A DNA stretch of 64,000 bases from Burkholderia multivorans ATCC BAA-247 (GCF_000959525.1 NZ_CP009830.1:310001-374000); one strand, 5' to 3'. Counted from the first letter of the stretch, positions 34,008 through 40,877 are shown. Made by a program: numbers and translations. The notes: generated by a model not told the origin, from the letters alone.

Positions 34008-34619
34008 ATGGCCCAACGGCAATCGAAGCACGAAGGCATCCTCGAACTGCTCTGCCAGGCGTACGAGACCGAGCTTGGCGGCGCGAAGATCTACGAGGCC
34101 GCGCTGCAGTGCGCGACCGACGAGGACCTGCACAAGGAGTGGGAGAAGTACCATCGCGAAACGCTGCATCACCAGGAGGTGCTGCGCGACGTGTTCAAGA
34201 CCCTCGGCCTCGATCCCGACGCGCAGTCGCCCGGCCGCGCGGCGGTGGCGGCCACCGGCGAATCGCTGGTCCAGGTCATCGAGCAGGCGCGGCAGCAGGC
34301 GGACCCGGCCGTCGCGCAGGTCGTCGCGGCCGAGTGCGTGGTGCTCGCCGAAACGAAGGACCACCTGAACTGGGAGCTGATCGGCTATGCGGCGGACCAG
34401 CTGCCCGACAGCGAAGCGGCGAAGGTGCTGAAGGCCGCGCATGACGAGGTCGAGGCCGACGAAGACCATCACCTGTACCACACGCGCGGCTGGGCCCGCG
34501 AGATGTGGATCCAGTCGATGGGCTTCAAGGCCGTGCTGCCGCCGCCGGAAGAAGTGAAAAAGGTCGAGTCGGCCGCCGACGCGGCGCGCGCCGAGCGCTC
34601 GCGCGGCAAGATGATGTAA
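34008..34619 (+). CDS. Ferritin-like four-helix protein
   Basis: 203 aa, soluble. Four predicted helices carry acidic/His metal-ligand positions: YETELGGAKIYEAAL, KYHRETLHHQEVL, AAECVVLAETKDHLNWEL, and HDEVEADEDHHLYHTRGW. This Glu and ExxH pattern fits the ferritin-like superfamily (rubrerythrin or Mn-catalase related), which binds a dinuclear iron or manganese site and detoxifies peroxide or stores metal. Start ATG 34008 has CGGAGG 5 nt upstream. The next gene is a dehydrogenase 28 bp downstream. The Lys/Arg tail (ERSRGKMM) is unremarkable. Confidence 0.82.
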   Translation: MAQRQSKHEGILELLCQAYETELGGAKIYEAALQCATDEDLHKEWEKYHRETLHHQEVLRDVFKTLGLDPDAQSPGRAAVAATGESLVQVIEQARQQADPAVAQVVAAECVVLAETKDHLNWELIGYAADQLPDSEAAKVLKAAHDEVEADEDHHLYHTRGWAREMWIQSMGFKAVLPPPEEVKKVESAADAARAERSRGKMM

Positions 34620-34647
34620 CGCGTCGCCGGCCGCGGGGAGAACGCCG

Positions 34648-35823
34648 ATGATGGCCTTGTGCTGGCACGGCAAGCGCACCGTGCGCTACGAGCGGGTGCC
34701 CGATCCGGCGATCGAGCACCCGCGCGACGCGATCGTCAAGGTGCGGCGCTGCGCGATCGGCGGCGCCGATCTGCATCTGTACGACGCGGCGATGCCGGGG
34801 CTGAAGGACGGCGCGATTCTCGGCCGCGAATTCGTCGGCGAAGTGGTCGAGGTCGGACGCGAGAACCGTCGTCTGCACGTCGGCGATCGCGTCGTCGTGC
34901 CGTTCGTCGTCGCCTGTGGCGAATGCGAGCAGTGCCGGCGCGGCAACTACTCGGTGTGCGAGGCGTCGAACCCGAATCGCGCGTTCGTCGAGCGCGTGTA
35001 CGGGCAGGGCACCGGCGGCCTGCTGGGCGGCGGCCATCTCGCCGGCAGCTATGCGGGCGGCCACGCCGAATACGTGCGCGTGCCGTTCGCCGACGTCGCG
35101 CCGATCCGCCTGCCCGACGAGCTGGACGACGAACGCGCGCTGCCGCTCGGCGACACGCTGCCGGCCGGCTGGCAGGCGGCCGCGCAGTGCGCGATCCAGC
35201 CGAACGACGTCGTCGCGGTGTGGGGCGCGGGCGCAGTCGGCCTGTTCGCCGCACTGGCCGCGCGGCTGCTCGGCGCGCGCGAGGTGATCGCGATCGACTG
35301 CGTGCCCGCGCGGCTCGAATGCGCGCGCACGCTCGGCGCGACGCCGCTCGATTTCACGAAGCTCAGCGTCGCCGACACGCTGGCGAAACACACGCGCGGC
35401 AAAGGGCCCGACAAGTGCATCGACGCGGTCGGGCTCCACGCGCACGCGATCGACGCCGTCGATGCGCCGCTCGACCGCTTCAAGGAAACGTCGGCACCCG
35501 GCGTCGACCCGCCGCACGTGCTGCGCGAAGCGATCTATGCGTGCCGGCCCGGCGGCATCGTGTCGATCGCGGGGCTGTACGGCGGCCTCGTCGACGACGT
35601 GCCGGTCGGCGCGATCGTGAACAAGGGACTGACGCTGCGCGCGGCGCAGACGCACGTGCCGCGCTGGAGCGACGAGCTGCTCGGACGCCTCGCGGACGGT
35701 CGGATCGATCCGTCGTTCGTCGTCACGCACCGTGCGCGGCTCGAGGACGGGCCCGCGCTCTACGAACTGAGCCGCACGCGCAGCGACGGCTGCATCAAGG
35801 CGGTGATGCAGCCGGGCGGCTGA
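34648..35823 (+). CDS. Alcohol dehydrogenase-like protein lacking the catalytic zinc ligands
   Basis: 391 aa, clearly homologous to the zinc dehydrogenase at 4577. The structural-zinc cysteines are kept (CGECEQCRRGNYSVC), as is the cofactor loop VWGAGAVGLFAA. The catalytic zinc Cys is replaced: AIGGADLH stands where the other copy has AICGTDLH. The His of GHE is Arg (GREFVG). It may bind cofactor without normal alcohol oxidation, use another mechanism, or act as a sensor. The remaining fold looks intact, with no frameshift. GGGGAG lies 7 nt before the ATG. Confidence 0.88.
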   Translation: MMALCWHGKRTVRYERVPDPAIEHPRDAIVKVRRCAIGGADLHLYDAAMPGLKDGAILGREFVGEVVEVGRENRRLHVGDRVVVPFVVACGECEQCRRGNYSVCEASNPNRAFVERVYGQGTGGLLGGGHLAGSYAGGHAEYVRVPFADVAPIRLPDELDDERALPLGDTLPAGWQAAAQCAIQPNDVVAVWGAGAVGLFAALAARLLGAREVIAIDCVPARLECARTLGATPLDFTKLSVADTLAKHTRGKGPDKCIDAVGLHAHAIDAVDAPLDRFKETSAPGVDPPHVLREAIYACRPGGIVSIAGLYGGLVDDVPVGAIVNKGLTLRAAQTHVPRWSDELLGRLADGRIDPSFVVTHRARLEDGPALYELSRTRSDGCIKAVMQPGG

Positions 35824-35877
35824 CCGCATCGCGCGCGGCGGCGGTCCCGCTTATCCCGCCTTTCCCGCCGTTCGCGA

Positions 35878-37170
35878 CTACGCCACCATGTCGACGACCA
35901 TCGTGACGACCGCGACCGCCATCAGCGCGACCGCGAGCCAGCCGAAGCATTTCGACACGATGCCGGTGCCCGGCCGCCCGTCGACGCCGCGCCGCGCGGA
36001 CAGCAGCATCACCATCACGAGCATCGGCACCGCGGCGACGCCGTTGAGCACCGCGCTCCAGTACAGCGCGCGGATCGGATCGATCGGGCTGAAGCAGATC
36101 GCGATGCCGACGACGACGCAGAGCGTGAGCACCGTATAGAACGCGGGCGCGCGCCGCACCGGCTCGTTCAGCCCTTCGCGGAAGCGCCAGGCTTCCGCGC
36201 AGCCGTATGCCGCGCTGCCGGCGAACGCGGGAATCGCGAGCAGGCCGCAGCCGACGATGCCGAACGCGAACACGAGAAACGCGGCTTCGCCCGCGATCGG
36301 CCGCAGCGCCTCGGCGGCCTGTGCGGTGCTCGCGATGTCGTGCTCGCCGCGCGCATAGAACACGGCCGCGCCCACGACCATGATGCAGAACGACACCGCG
36401 TTGGTCACGACCATCCCGGCCCACGTATCGACGCGGATCCGCTGCGCCTGCCGGTCGCAGAGTGCGGTGTCGCGCGCGCTCGCGCCGTTGCGCTGCGCCG
36501 CCTGCGCTTCCTCGACTTCCAGGGCGGCCTGCCAGACGAACAGATACGGGCTCAGCGTCGTGCCGAGCACCGCGACGGCGGTCGTCGCGTAGGCGTGCGA
36601 GAACGCGATCTGCGGCAGCACGAGCGCATGCAGCGCGTGCGGCCAGTCGACGTGCACGAACGCGAGCTCGACCACGTACGCGAGCAGCGCGAACGTGAGC
36701 CACTTCAGCCAGCGCGCGTAGCGCTCGTACGACATCGTCACCTGCAGCGCGAGCGAGACGATGCCGTAGACGGGCGCGAACCAGTAGCTGCGGCCGCCGA
36801 CGACGAGCGCGGTCGCGTCGCCCATCGCCGCGAGGTCGGCGCCGACGTTCACGACGTTGACGATCACGACGAGCGCGATCAGCGCCTTGGCGGCGCGCGC
36901 CGAATAGTGCTGACGGATGCCGGCGATCAGCCCTTCGCGATTGCTGCGGCCGATGCACGCGGAGGCGATCTGCACGGCGACCATCATCGGCAGCGTGACG
37001 ACGATCATCCACAGCATGTTGAAGCCGACCTGGCTGCCGGCCTGCGCGTAGACCGCGACGTTGCTCGGGTCGGCGTCGGACGCGCCGGCCAGCAGCCCCG
37101 GGCCGAGCCGGCGGTACCACGGCAGCGGGGCGGGCTTGGCGGTGTCGTCGGCGGGCGGCGCGTCGCTCAT
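35878..37170 (-). CDS. NRAMP-family divalent metal transporter, diverged metal site
   Basis: 430 aa with about 11 membrane helices. TM1 has the metal motif as DADPSNVAVYAQAG (canonical DPGN). The TM6 region reads AGMVVTNAVSFCIMVVG and lacks the MPH sequence that gives transition-metal binding in classical MntH. Related NRAMP-type magnesium transporters also lack that Met. The transported ion is therefore uncertain; Mg or Mn are both possible. Start ATG 37170 overlaps the UdgX stop (ATGA), with GGAG upstream. A hydrophilic 20-residue N-terminus precedes TM1. Other metal-linked proteins (ferritin-like, DUF892) lie nearby. Confidence 0.85.
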   Translation of the reverse strand: MSDAPPADDTAKPAPLPWYRRLGPGLLAGASDADPSNVAVYAQAGSQVGFNMLWMIVVTLPMMVAVQIASACIGRSNREGLIAGIRQHYSARAAKALIALVVIVNVVNVGADLAAMGDATALVVGGRSYWFAPVYGIVSLALQVTMSYERYARWLKWLTFALLAYVVELAFVHVDWPHALHALVLPQIAFSHAYATTAVAVLGTTLSPYLFVWQAALEVEEAQAAQRNGASARDTALCDRQAQRIRVDTWAGMVVTNAVSFCIMVVGAAVFYARGEHDIASTAQAAEALRPIAGEAAFLVFAFGIVGCGLLAIPAFAGSAAYGCAEAWRFREGLNEPVRRAPAFYTVLTLCVVVGIAICFSPIDPIRALYWSAVLNGVAAVPMLVMVMLLSARRGVDGRPGTGIVSKCFGWLAVALMAVAVVTMVVDMVA

Positions 37171-37826
37171 TCGGTGTCTCCGCGGCCCGCCTTCGGCGTG
37201 CCGTCGTCGCGCGCGAGCTTCGACGCGGTGCGCAGCGCATCGACGAGCGTCTGGTACGCGTGCTCGCGCGAATCGGCGCCGCGCGTGCGCAGCACGTACG
37301 ACGGATGGTAGGTCGCGACGACGAGGTAGCCCTGCGCGGTGCGCGTGGGCGTCGGCGTGCGCTGCAGCGTCGCGTCGTTGTCCTGCAGCACGGCGCGCAG
37401 CGCGGTGCCGCCGAGCGCGACGATCACGCGCGGGTGCACGCTCTCGAGTTCGCGATCGAGCCAGTAGCGGCACGCGGTGATCTCGCGCTGCGCGGGCGTC
37501 TTGTGCAGACGCCGCTTGCCGCGCGGTTCCCATTTGAAGTGCTTGACGGCGTTGGTCAGATAGACCGAGCGGCGATCGATGCCGGCCGCGTCGAGCGCGC
37601 GGTCGAGCACGTGGCCGGCGGCGCCGACGAACGGCACGCCCGTGCGGTCCTCCTGATCGCCCGGCTGCTCGCCCACCAGCACGATCGACGCGTGCCGCGG
37701 GCCGGTGCCCGGCACCGGCTGCGTCGCGTGTTCCCACAGCCCGCAGCGCCGGCATGCGTCGAGCGTCGCGGGGCGCTGATCGTCCGGCGTGTCGTCGGCG
37801 CCGGATGCGGACGCTGCGCGCGTCAT
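37167..37826 (-). CDS. UdgX-type uracil-DNA glycosylase
   Basis: 219 aa. Family 4-like core: GEQPGDQEDRTGVPFVGAAG, ALDAAGIDR, then the loop AVKHFKWEPRGKRRLHKTP. The KRR(I/L)HK motif is the mark of UdgX, in which the loop His forms a covalent bond to DNA at the uracil site and gives an uncut, protected complex. One Cys pair is CRRC; another Cys lies in ITACRYWL, consistent with an iron-sulfur cluster. The C-terminal motif is YHPSYVLR. Start: ATG 37826 with GGAG upstream is preferred; 37844 and 37871 lack a site. The predicted transcript begins near 37935, which excludes the longest frame start. Confidence 0.85.
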   Translation of the reverse strand: MTRAASASGADDTPDDQRPATLDACRRCGLWEHATQPVPGTGPRHASIVLVGEQPGDQEDRTGVPFVGAAGHVLDRALDAAGIDRRSVYLTNAVKHFKWEPRGKRRLHKTPAQREITACRYWLDRELESVHPRVIVALGGTALRAVLQDNDATLQRTPTPTRTAQGYLVVATYHPSYVLRTRGADSREHAYQTLVDALRTASKLARDDGTPKAGRGDTE

Positions 37827-37945
37827 CGCGCCCGCGCTCCGCATGCCGGCGCGCGGCGCGCGTGCGCGCATCGCGTGCCGGCCGACGACAAAGACTCGAT
37901 CGCTGGCATCGACGGCTCCCGTTTTCGATGAATACGACAGCACAC

Positions 37946-37961
37946 AGCAACCCGCATGCCA
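37946..37961 (-). promoter_or_regulatory. Consensus sigma-54 promoter for the udgX/NRAMP operon
   Basis: Minus strand reads TGGCATGCGGGTTGCT, a full match to the consensus. The -12 C is 121 bp from ATG 37826. Confidence 0.68.
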
Positions 37962-37975
37962 CCGCCGGTCAATAT

Positions 37976-37991
37976 GGGCGCGCGCCTTGCG
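37976..37991 (+). promoter_or_regulatory. Candidate sigma-54 promoter for the 38032 receiver gene
   Basis: Reads GGGCGCGCGCCTTGCG, 42 bp before ATG 38032. It is back-to-back with the minus-strand site at 37946-37961, 14 bp apart. The -24 half deviates at two bases. Confidence 0.45.
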
Positions 37992-38031
37992 TGGCCGCCG
38001 GCATCCGGCATTCGATCACAGGAGAAAAGCC

Positions 38032-38589
38032 ATGCCTATTGCCCCCGGCGACGATCCGGCCGCCGACGACGTGCTGCTGTGGCGCTCGCCCGACAGCGTG
38101 CCGCGCCGCCCGCGCCGCGTGCTGGTCGTCGACGACTATCGCGACGCGGCCGATGCGCTGCAACTGCTGCTCGACGCACGCGGCTTCGAATGCCGCGTCG
38201 TCGACGATCCGTTCGCGGTGTGCGACGTCGCGCGCGACTGGCAGCCGTTCGCGATCGTGCTCGACGTCGCGATGCCGAGGCTCGACGGGCTGCAGCTCGC
38301 GCGGCGGCTGCGCGGCGACCCGCGCACGGCCGACATGCTGCTCGTCGCGTGCAGCGCGTTCGCGTCGCCGGTCGATCGCGAGCGCGCGCGCGAAGCGGGC
38401 TTCGACGCGCATTGCGCGAAGCCGCTGACGCCGCATCCGCTGCTGCGTTACCTGGAAGCCGCATGCGGTGCGCGCGCCGCGCAACGCCTGGACGGCGCCG
38501 AACGCGTGGACGGTGCGGGGCGCCTGGACGGCGCCGAACGCGCGGACGGGCTCGACGGCGCGGACGGCGCCGTTACACGCGGGTTGTAA
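38032..38589 (+). CDS. Stand-alone receiver domain protein with repetitive tail
   Basis: 185 aa. A short acidic N-terminus precedes a receiver (about 22-140): VLVVDDYRDAADALQLLL, phospho-Asp in IVLDVAMPRLDG, Ser in VACSAFAS, Lys in HCAKPLT. No output domain. The last 40 residues are an Asp/Gly/Ala/Arg repeat made by a 36-bp DNA duplication at 38483-38554. Single-receiver proteins relay phosphate or bind partners such as hybrid kinases; both hybrid kinases in the window are candidates. AGGAGAA lies 7 nt before the ATG. The divergent promoter region is shared with udgX. Confidence 0.86.
   Translation: MPIAPGDDPAADDVLLWRSPDSVPRRPRRVLVVDDYRDAADALQLLLDARGFECRVVDDPFAVCDVARDWQPFAIVLDVAMPRLDGLQLARRLRGDPRTADMLLVACSAFASPVDRERAREAGFDAHCAKPLTPHPLLRYLEAACGARAAQRLDGAERVDGAGRLDGAERADGLDGADGAVTRGL
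38483..38554 (+). repeat. 36-bp tandem duplication in the receiver tail
   Basis: Two copies (38483-38518 and 38519-38554) share their first 22 bases (starting CGCCTGGACGGC) and further short blocks. They encode repeated R-L/V-D-G-A/E units, so the tail length may vary between strains. Confidence 0.7.
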
Positions 38590-38630
38590 AAACGCGTGAC
38601 GGCGCGCGGCGCATATAAAGGCCCGCGCAT

Positions 38631-38654
38631 AAAAAAACCCCGCCGGAGGCGGGG
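38631..38654 (-). terminator. Rho-independent terminator for the PRC-barrel gene
   Basis: On the minus strand: CCCCGCC, loop TCC, GGCGGGG (38654 to 38638), then seven T (38637-38631). It begins 38 bp after the stop of the 38692 gene. This is the clearest intrinsic terminator in the window. Confidence 0.85.
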
Positions 38655-38691
38655 TGCGGACCGCGTCGCCGTCGCCGGCGACACGTCGCGA

Positions 38692-39177
38692 TTACAGGCG
38701 GCCGTCGCGCGCGCGCGGATCGTTCAGGTCTTCGGTCGGATCGGTGAGGCCGAGCTCGTCGCCCGCGCTCCAGTACGGCGTGCTGCCGTAATACTCGTGC
38801 AGCGGCCCCGCCCATTGCGGGTCGGCCATCGCCGGCCAGTGATCCTTGTCGAAGCCCGGCGCATTGCGGATCCGCTCGGACGATACCGACAACAGGAAGC
38901 ACTTGCGTTCCGTGTCGAGCGTCAGCGCGCTCCACGGAATCGCGAGCAGCTTGTCGCCGATGCCGAGCAGGCCGCCGCTCGACAGCACCGCGTACGCGAC
39001 GCGGCCCGAGCGCACGTCCAGCATGATGTCCTTGATCTTGCCGACATCGTCCCCGTCGGTCGTGTAGACCTTGTTGCCTTCGAGCGTATCGGCTGCCATC
39101 ACGTCGGGACCGGGGCCGTCTGCCGTCGCGGCCCCCTTGCCGACGATGCGGGTCTGTCCTTGATCGGGAGTCTGCAT
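38692..39177 (-). CDS. PRC-barrel domain protein
   Basis: 161 aa, soluble. PRC-barrel fold about 25-100: AADTLEGNKVYTTDGDDVGKIKDIMLDVRSGRVAYAVLSSGG, then LLAIPWSALTLDTERKCFLL. PRC-barrels bind RNA or serve in photosynthetic and stress proteins; this size is the common stress-associated type. The C-terminus (HWPAMADPQWAGPLHEYYG) matches that group's tail. CAGGAGGA precedes ATG 39177. It lies after the CBS gene on the same strand, with an 88-bp gap holding a 17-bp palindrome at 39250-39266. Confidence 0.85.
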   Translation of the reverse strand: MQTPDQGQTRIVGKGAATADGPGPDVMAADTLEGNKVYTTDGDDVGKIKDIMLDVRSGRVAYAVLSSGGLLGIGDKLLAIPWSALTLDTERKCFLLSVSSERIRNAPGFDKDHWPAMADPQWAGPLHEYYGSTPYWSAGDELGLTDPTEDLNDPRARDGRL

Positions 39178-39249
39178 GATTGTCCTCCTGCTGCGTGGGC
39201 GCGGCCGGCCGCATCGGGCGCGGGCCGCGCGTTCGGGGTAATGACGCGA

Positions 39250-39266
39250 ACGGACACCGTGTCCGT
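39250..39266. promoter_or_regulatory. 17-bp perfect palindrome between the CBS and PRC genes
   Basis: ACGGACAC-C-GTGTCCGT, ending at the CBS stop codon. It could be an operator for the PRC gene or a short RNA hairpin; no T-run follows on the minus strand. Confidence 0.45.
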
Positions 39267-39697
39267 CACGCCTGCTTCGGCTGCGACACGCCTTCCAGCG
39301 TGTTCGCGAGCGCGTCGCGCGACGGGCCGGCCGTGCGCGTCGCGATGTCGGCGAGCGAGAGCATCCCGACGAGCCGCTTGTCGTGATCGACGACCGGCAG
39401 ACGGCGCAACTGCGCATCCGCCATGTAGTGCTGGATCTCGTCGAGCGAATCGTCGTCGAAACACCATTCGATCGGCCCGGACGCCACTTCGTGGACGCGC
39501 GTGTCGGGCGGCTTGCCGGCCGATACCGCGCGCACCGCGAGATCGCGGTCGGTGACCATCCCGACCAGCCGGTTGTTGTCGCACACGGGCAGCGCGCCGA
39601 CGTCGTAGCGCGCCATCAGTTCCGCGGCGTGGCGAATCGAGTCGGTCGGCGCGATGCGCACGACGTCCTGCGACATGATTTCGTTGACGCGATGCAT
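39266..39697 (-). CDS. Twin CBS-domain protein
   Basis: 143 aa made of two CBS domains and little else. First: VNEIMSQDVVRIAPTDSIRHAAELM, GALPVCDNNRLVGMVTDRDL. Second: SGPIEWCFDDDSLDEIQHYMADAQLRRLPVVDHDKRLVGMLSLADI. Such pairs bind adenine nucleotides (AMP, ATP, NADH) and are energy sensors; this type is common in hypoxia and stress clusters. AGGAGGA precedes ATG 39697, and a sigma-54 promoter lies at 39734-39749. The regulated partner is unknown. Confidence 0.88.
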   Translation of the reverse strand: MHRVNEIMSQDVVRIAPTDSIRHAAELMARYDVGALPVCDNNRLVGMVTDRDLAVRAVSAGKPPDTRVHEVASGPIEWCFDDDSLDEIQHYMADAQLRRLPVVDHDKRLVGMLSLADIATRTAGPSRDALANTLEGVSQPKQA

Positions 39698-39733
39698 GTA
39701 GTCCTTCCTCCTTCGGGTTCGGCCCGTCGTTCT

Positions 39734-39749
39734 CGCAACGGGCGTGCCG
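39734..39749 (-). promoter_or_regulatory. Candidate sigma-54 promoter for the CBS/PRC genes
   Basis: Minus strand reads CGGCACGCCCGTTGCG, a near-perfect site whose -12 C is 38 bp from ATG 39697. It fits in the gap between the 39751 gene and the CBS gene. Confidence 0.65.
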
Positions 39750-39750
39750 C

Positions 39751-40011
39751 TCAGCGTCCGCCTTCGTCCTGCTCGCGCTTTTCCTGCCACGGCCCGTCGT
39801 CGTGCGTGCCGGGCGGCGTGTCGGGCTCGATCCGCGTGACGCCGCCCGTCGACGGCGCGTCGCTCGCGGGAAACGTGTCTTCGAGCGACTTGTCGATGTG
39901 GCGCTCCGAATGGCGCGTGCGCGCGCTGTCGCGATCCTTCAGCGGCGGCGTCGGGTCCGTCTGCTGCCCGGACGACGGCGTGCGCTCTTCGGATCGGGTC
40001 GTATCGTTCAT
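39751..40011 (-). CDS. Small hydrophilic hypothetical protein
   Basis: 86 aa, rich in Asp, Glu, Arg, Pro, Ser and Thr; no membrane segment or domain recognised. The segment HIDKSLEDTFPASDAPSTGGVTRIEPD resembles a short conserved motif (SLEDTFPASDPPS) found in small stress-associated proteins of Proteobacteria, but I cannot name a function. GGAG precedes ATG 40011 on the minus strand. It diverges from the 40157 gene; promoter candidates for both lie at 40035-40088. Confidence 0.75.
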   Translation of the reverse strand: MNDTTRSEERTPSSGQQTDPTPPLKDRDSARTRHSERHIDKSLEDTFPASDAPSTGGVTRIEPDTPPGTHDDGPWQEKREQDEGGR

Positions 40012-40034
40012 GGCAAGTCTCCGTGTCGATGACG

Positions 40035-40050
40035 TACGAATTCGCGCAAT
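40035..40050 (-). promoter_or_regulatory. Candidate sigma-54 promoter for the 39751-40011 gene
   Basis: Minus strand reads GGGAACGCGCATTGCG, with -12 complete and one change in the -24 core. It is only 25 bp from ATG 40011, leaving a very short leader that still contains the GGAG site. Confidence 0.42.
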
Positions 40051-40072
40051 GCGCGTTCCCGTAGTGGTCGCG

Positions 40073-40088
40073 CGGCACGCGGCTTGCC
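40073..40088 (+). promoter_or_regulatory. Candidate sigma-54 promoter for the 40157 gene
   Basis: Reads CGGCACGCGGCTTGCC; -12 C is 70 bp from ATG 40157. The element is nearly self-complementary, so the opposite strand (CGGCAAGCCGCGTGCC) is itself a fair -24/-12 match toward the minus-strand gene. Confidence 0.6.
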
Positions 40089-40156
40089 GCGCAGGACGTA
40101 ACTGCGCCGGCGCCGCACGAGCGCGCCGGCGCGACAGTCGAGCGGGAGGCACGACG

Positions 40157-40462
40157 ATGATTCCGATCAAACGACAGCCGCGCGTGCGCTACGAGGTCAA
40201 CGTATGCGGCGGCGGATTCGATTCGGTGAAGCACCACTTCACCGCGTGGAAGCAGGAGCCGCTGATCTACCGGCCCGAGCGCCGCATGTTCGAAGGCAAG
40301 GCCGACGTGCGGCCGCTCGGCGACGAGACGTTCGGCGCGACCGAGCCCGCGCGCTTCGCGCTGCAGCGCGCGTGCGAGCCGGGCGATTCGTACGCGCTTG
40401 CCGCGCGCGTGGAAGACGAGGGCCGCAATCTATGGCTCGTGATGGCCGCGTACGACACGTAG
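40157..40462 (+). CDS. Hypothetical protein
   Basis: 101 aa, basic N-terminus, no signal or membrane segment. YEVNVCGGGFDSVKHHFTAWKQEPLIYRPERRMFEGKADVR is aromatic-rich and suggests a compact folded protein, but I do not recognise a family. GGGAGG lies 7 nt before ATG 40157. It is a single-gene unit with its own candidate sigma-54 promoter and a 415-bp gene-free stretch after it. Codon use is like its neighbours. Confidence 0.75.
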   Translation: MIPIKRQPRVRYEVNVCGGGFDSVKHHFTAWKQEPLIYRPERRMFEGKADVRPLGDETFGATEPARFALQRACEPGDSYALAARVEDEGRNLWLVMAAYDT

Positions 40463-40524
40463 CGATGGCCTTCGCTCGTCGCACGCGGTACAGATCGGCT
40501 GCACGTATCGCGCGACTCGCGTAT

Positions 40525-40569
40525 TGCGCGTCATGCGCGTCATGCGCGTCATGCGCGTCATGCGCGTCG
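40525..40569. repeat. 9-bp tandem repeat (VNTR-like), about 4.9 copies
   Basis: Four perfect copies of TGCGCGTCA at 40525-40560, then TGCGCGTCG (40561-40569). There are no spacers and no CRISPR-like arrangement. It is likely length-variable between strains. Confidence 0.9.
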
Positions 40570-40703
40570 CGGCGCGCATGCACGGGATGCGATGTGCGGC
40601 GTGGTACGCGCATGCCGTGCGCGCTTGCCGCGCCGTCGCGTCGCGCGCGCTTGCACATGCGTCTCGTCGCGTCCGCCCGCAATCGCCGCGTGCATCGCCC
40701 GCA

Positions 40704-40716
40704 TGAAAGATTTGCA
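40704..40716 (+). promoter_or_regulatory. Candidate sigma-54 activator (enhancer) site
   Basis: TGAAAGATTTGCA, a 13-bp near-palindrome matching TGAAATCTTTGCA (51624) and TGAAAACTTTTCA (52784). It is centred about 91 bp upstream of the -24 element at 40801. Confidence 0.5.
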
Positions 40717-40799
40717 GCGCGCGGTGTAGCGAAGTCACGGTGGCGCGCAGCGCCTCGCACGGACGCGGGCCGCTCGCGCGGCGCAGGCCGCACACCGGA

Positions 40800-40815
40800 C
40801 GGAACGCGGCTTGCG
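40800..40815 (+). promoter_or_regulatory. Candidate sigma-54 promoter for the 40878 operon
   Basis: Reads CGGAACGCGGCTTGCG, with TTGC complete and A for C at one -24 position. The -12 C is 64 bp before ATG 40878. Confidence 0.5.
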
Positions 40816-40877
40816 GCCCCGCACGGCGACGCCACCGCGAGCGACATCGTTCGCGACACGACCGTCACGGAGCGCCC

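Larger units (their letters stand above)
40463..40877. other. 415-bp gene-free stretch
   Basis: No supported gene. It holds a 9-bp tandem repeat (40525-40569), the enhancer-like palindrome at 40704-40716, a TGTAGC word at 40725-40730, and a candidate sigma-54 promoter at 40800-40815 for the next operon. Short open frames here are repeat-driven and lack ribosome sites. Confidence 0.6.

Noticed and set aside
40525-40569. CRISPR-like repeat
   Set aside because: The unit is 9 bp with no spacers and no cas genes are in the window. It is a simple tandem repeat.
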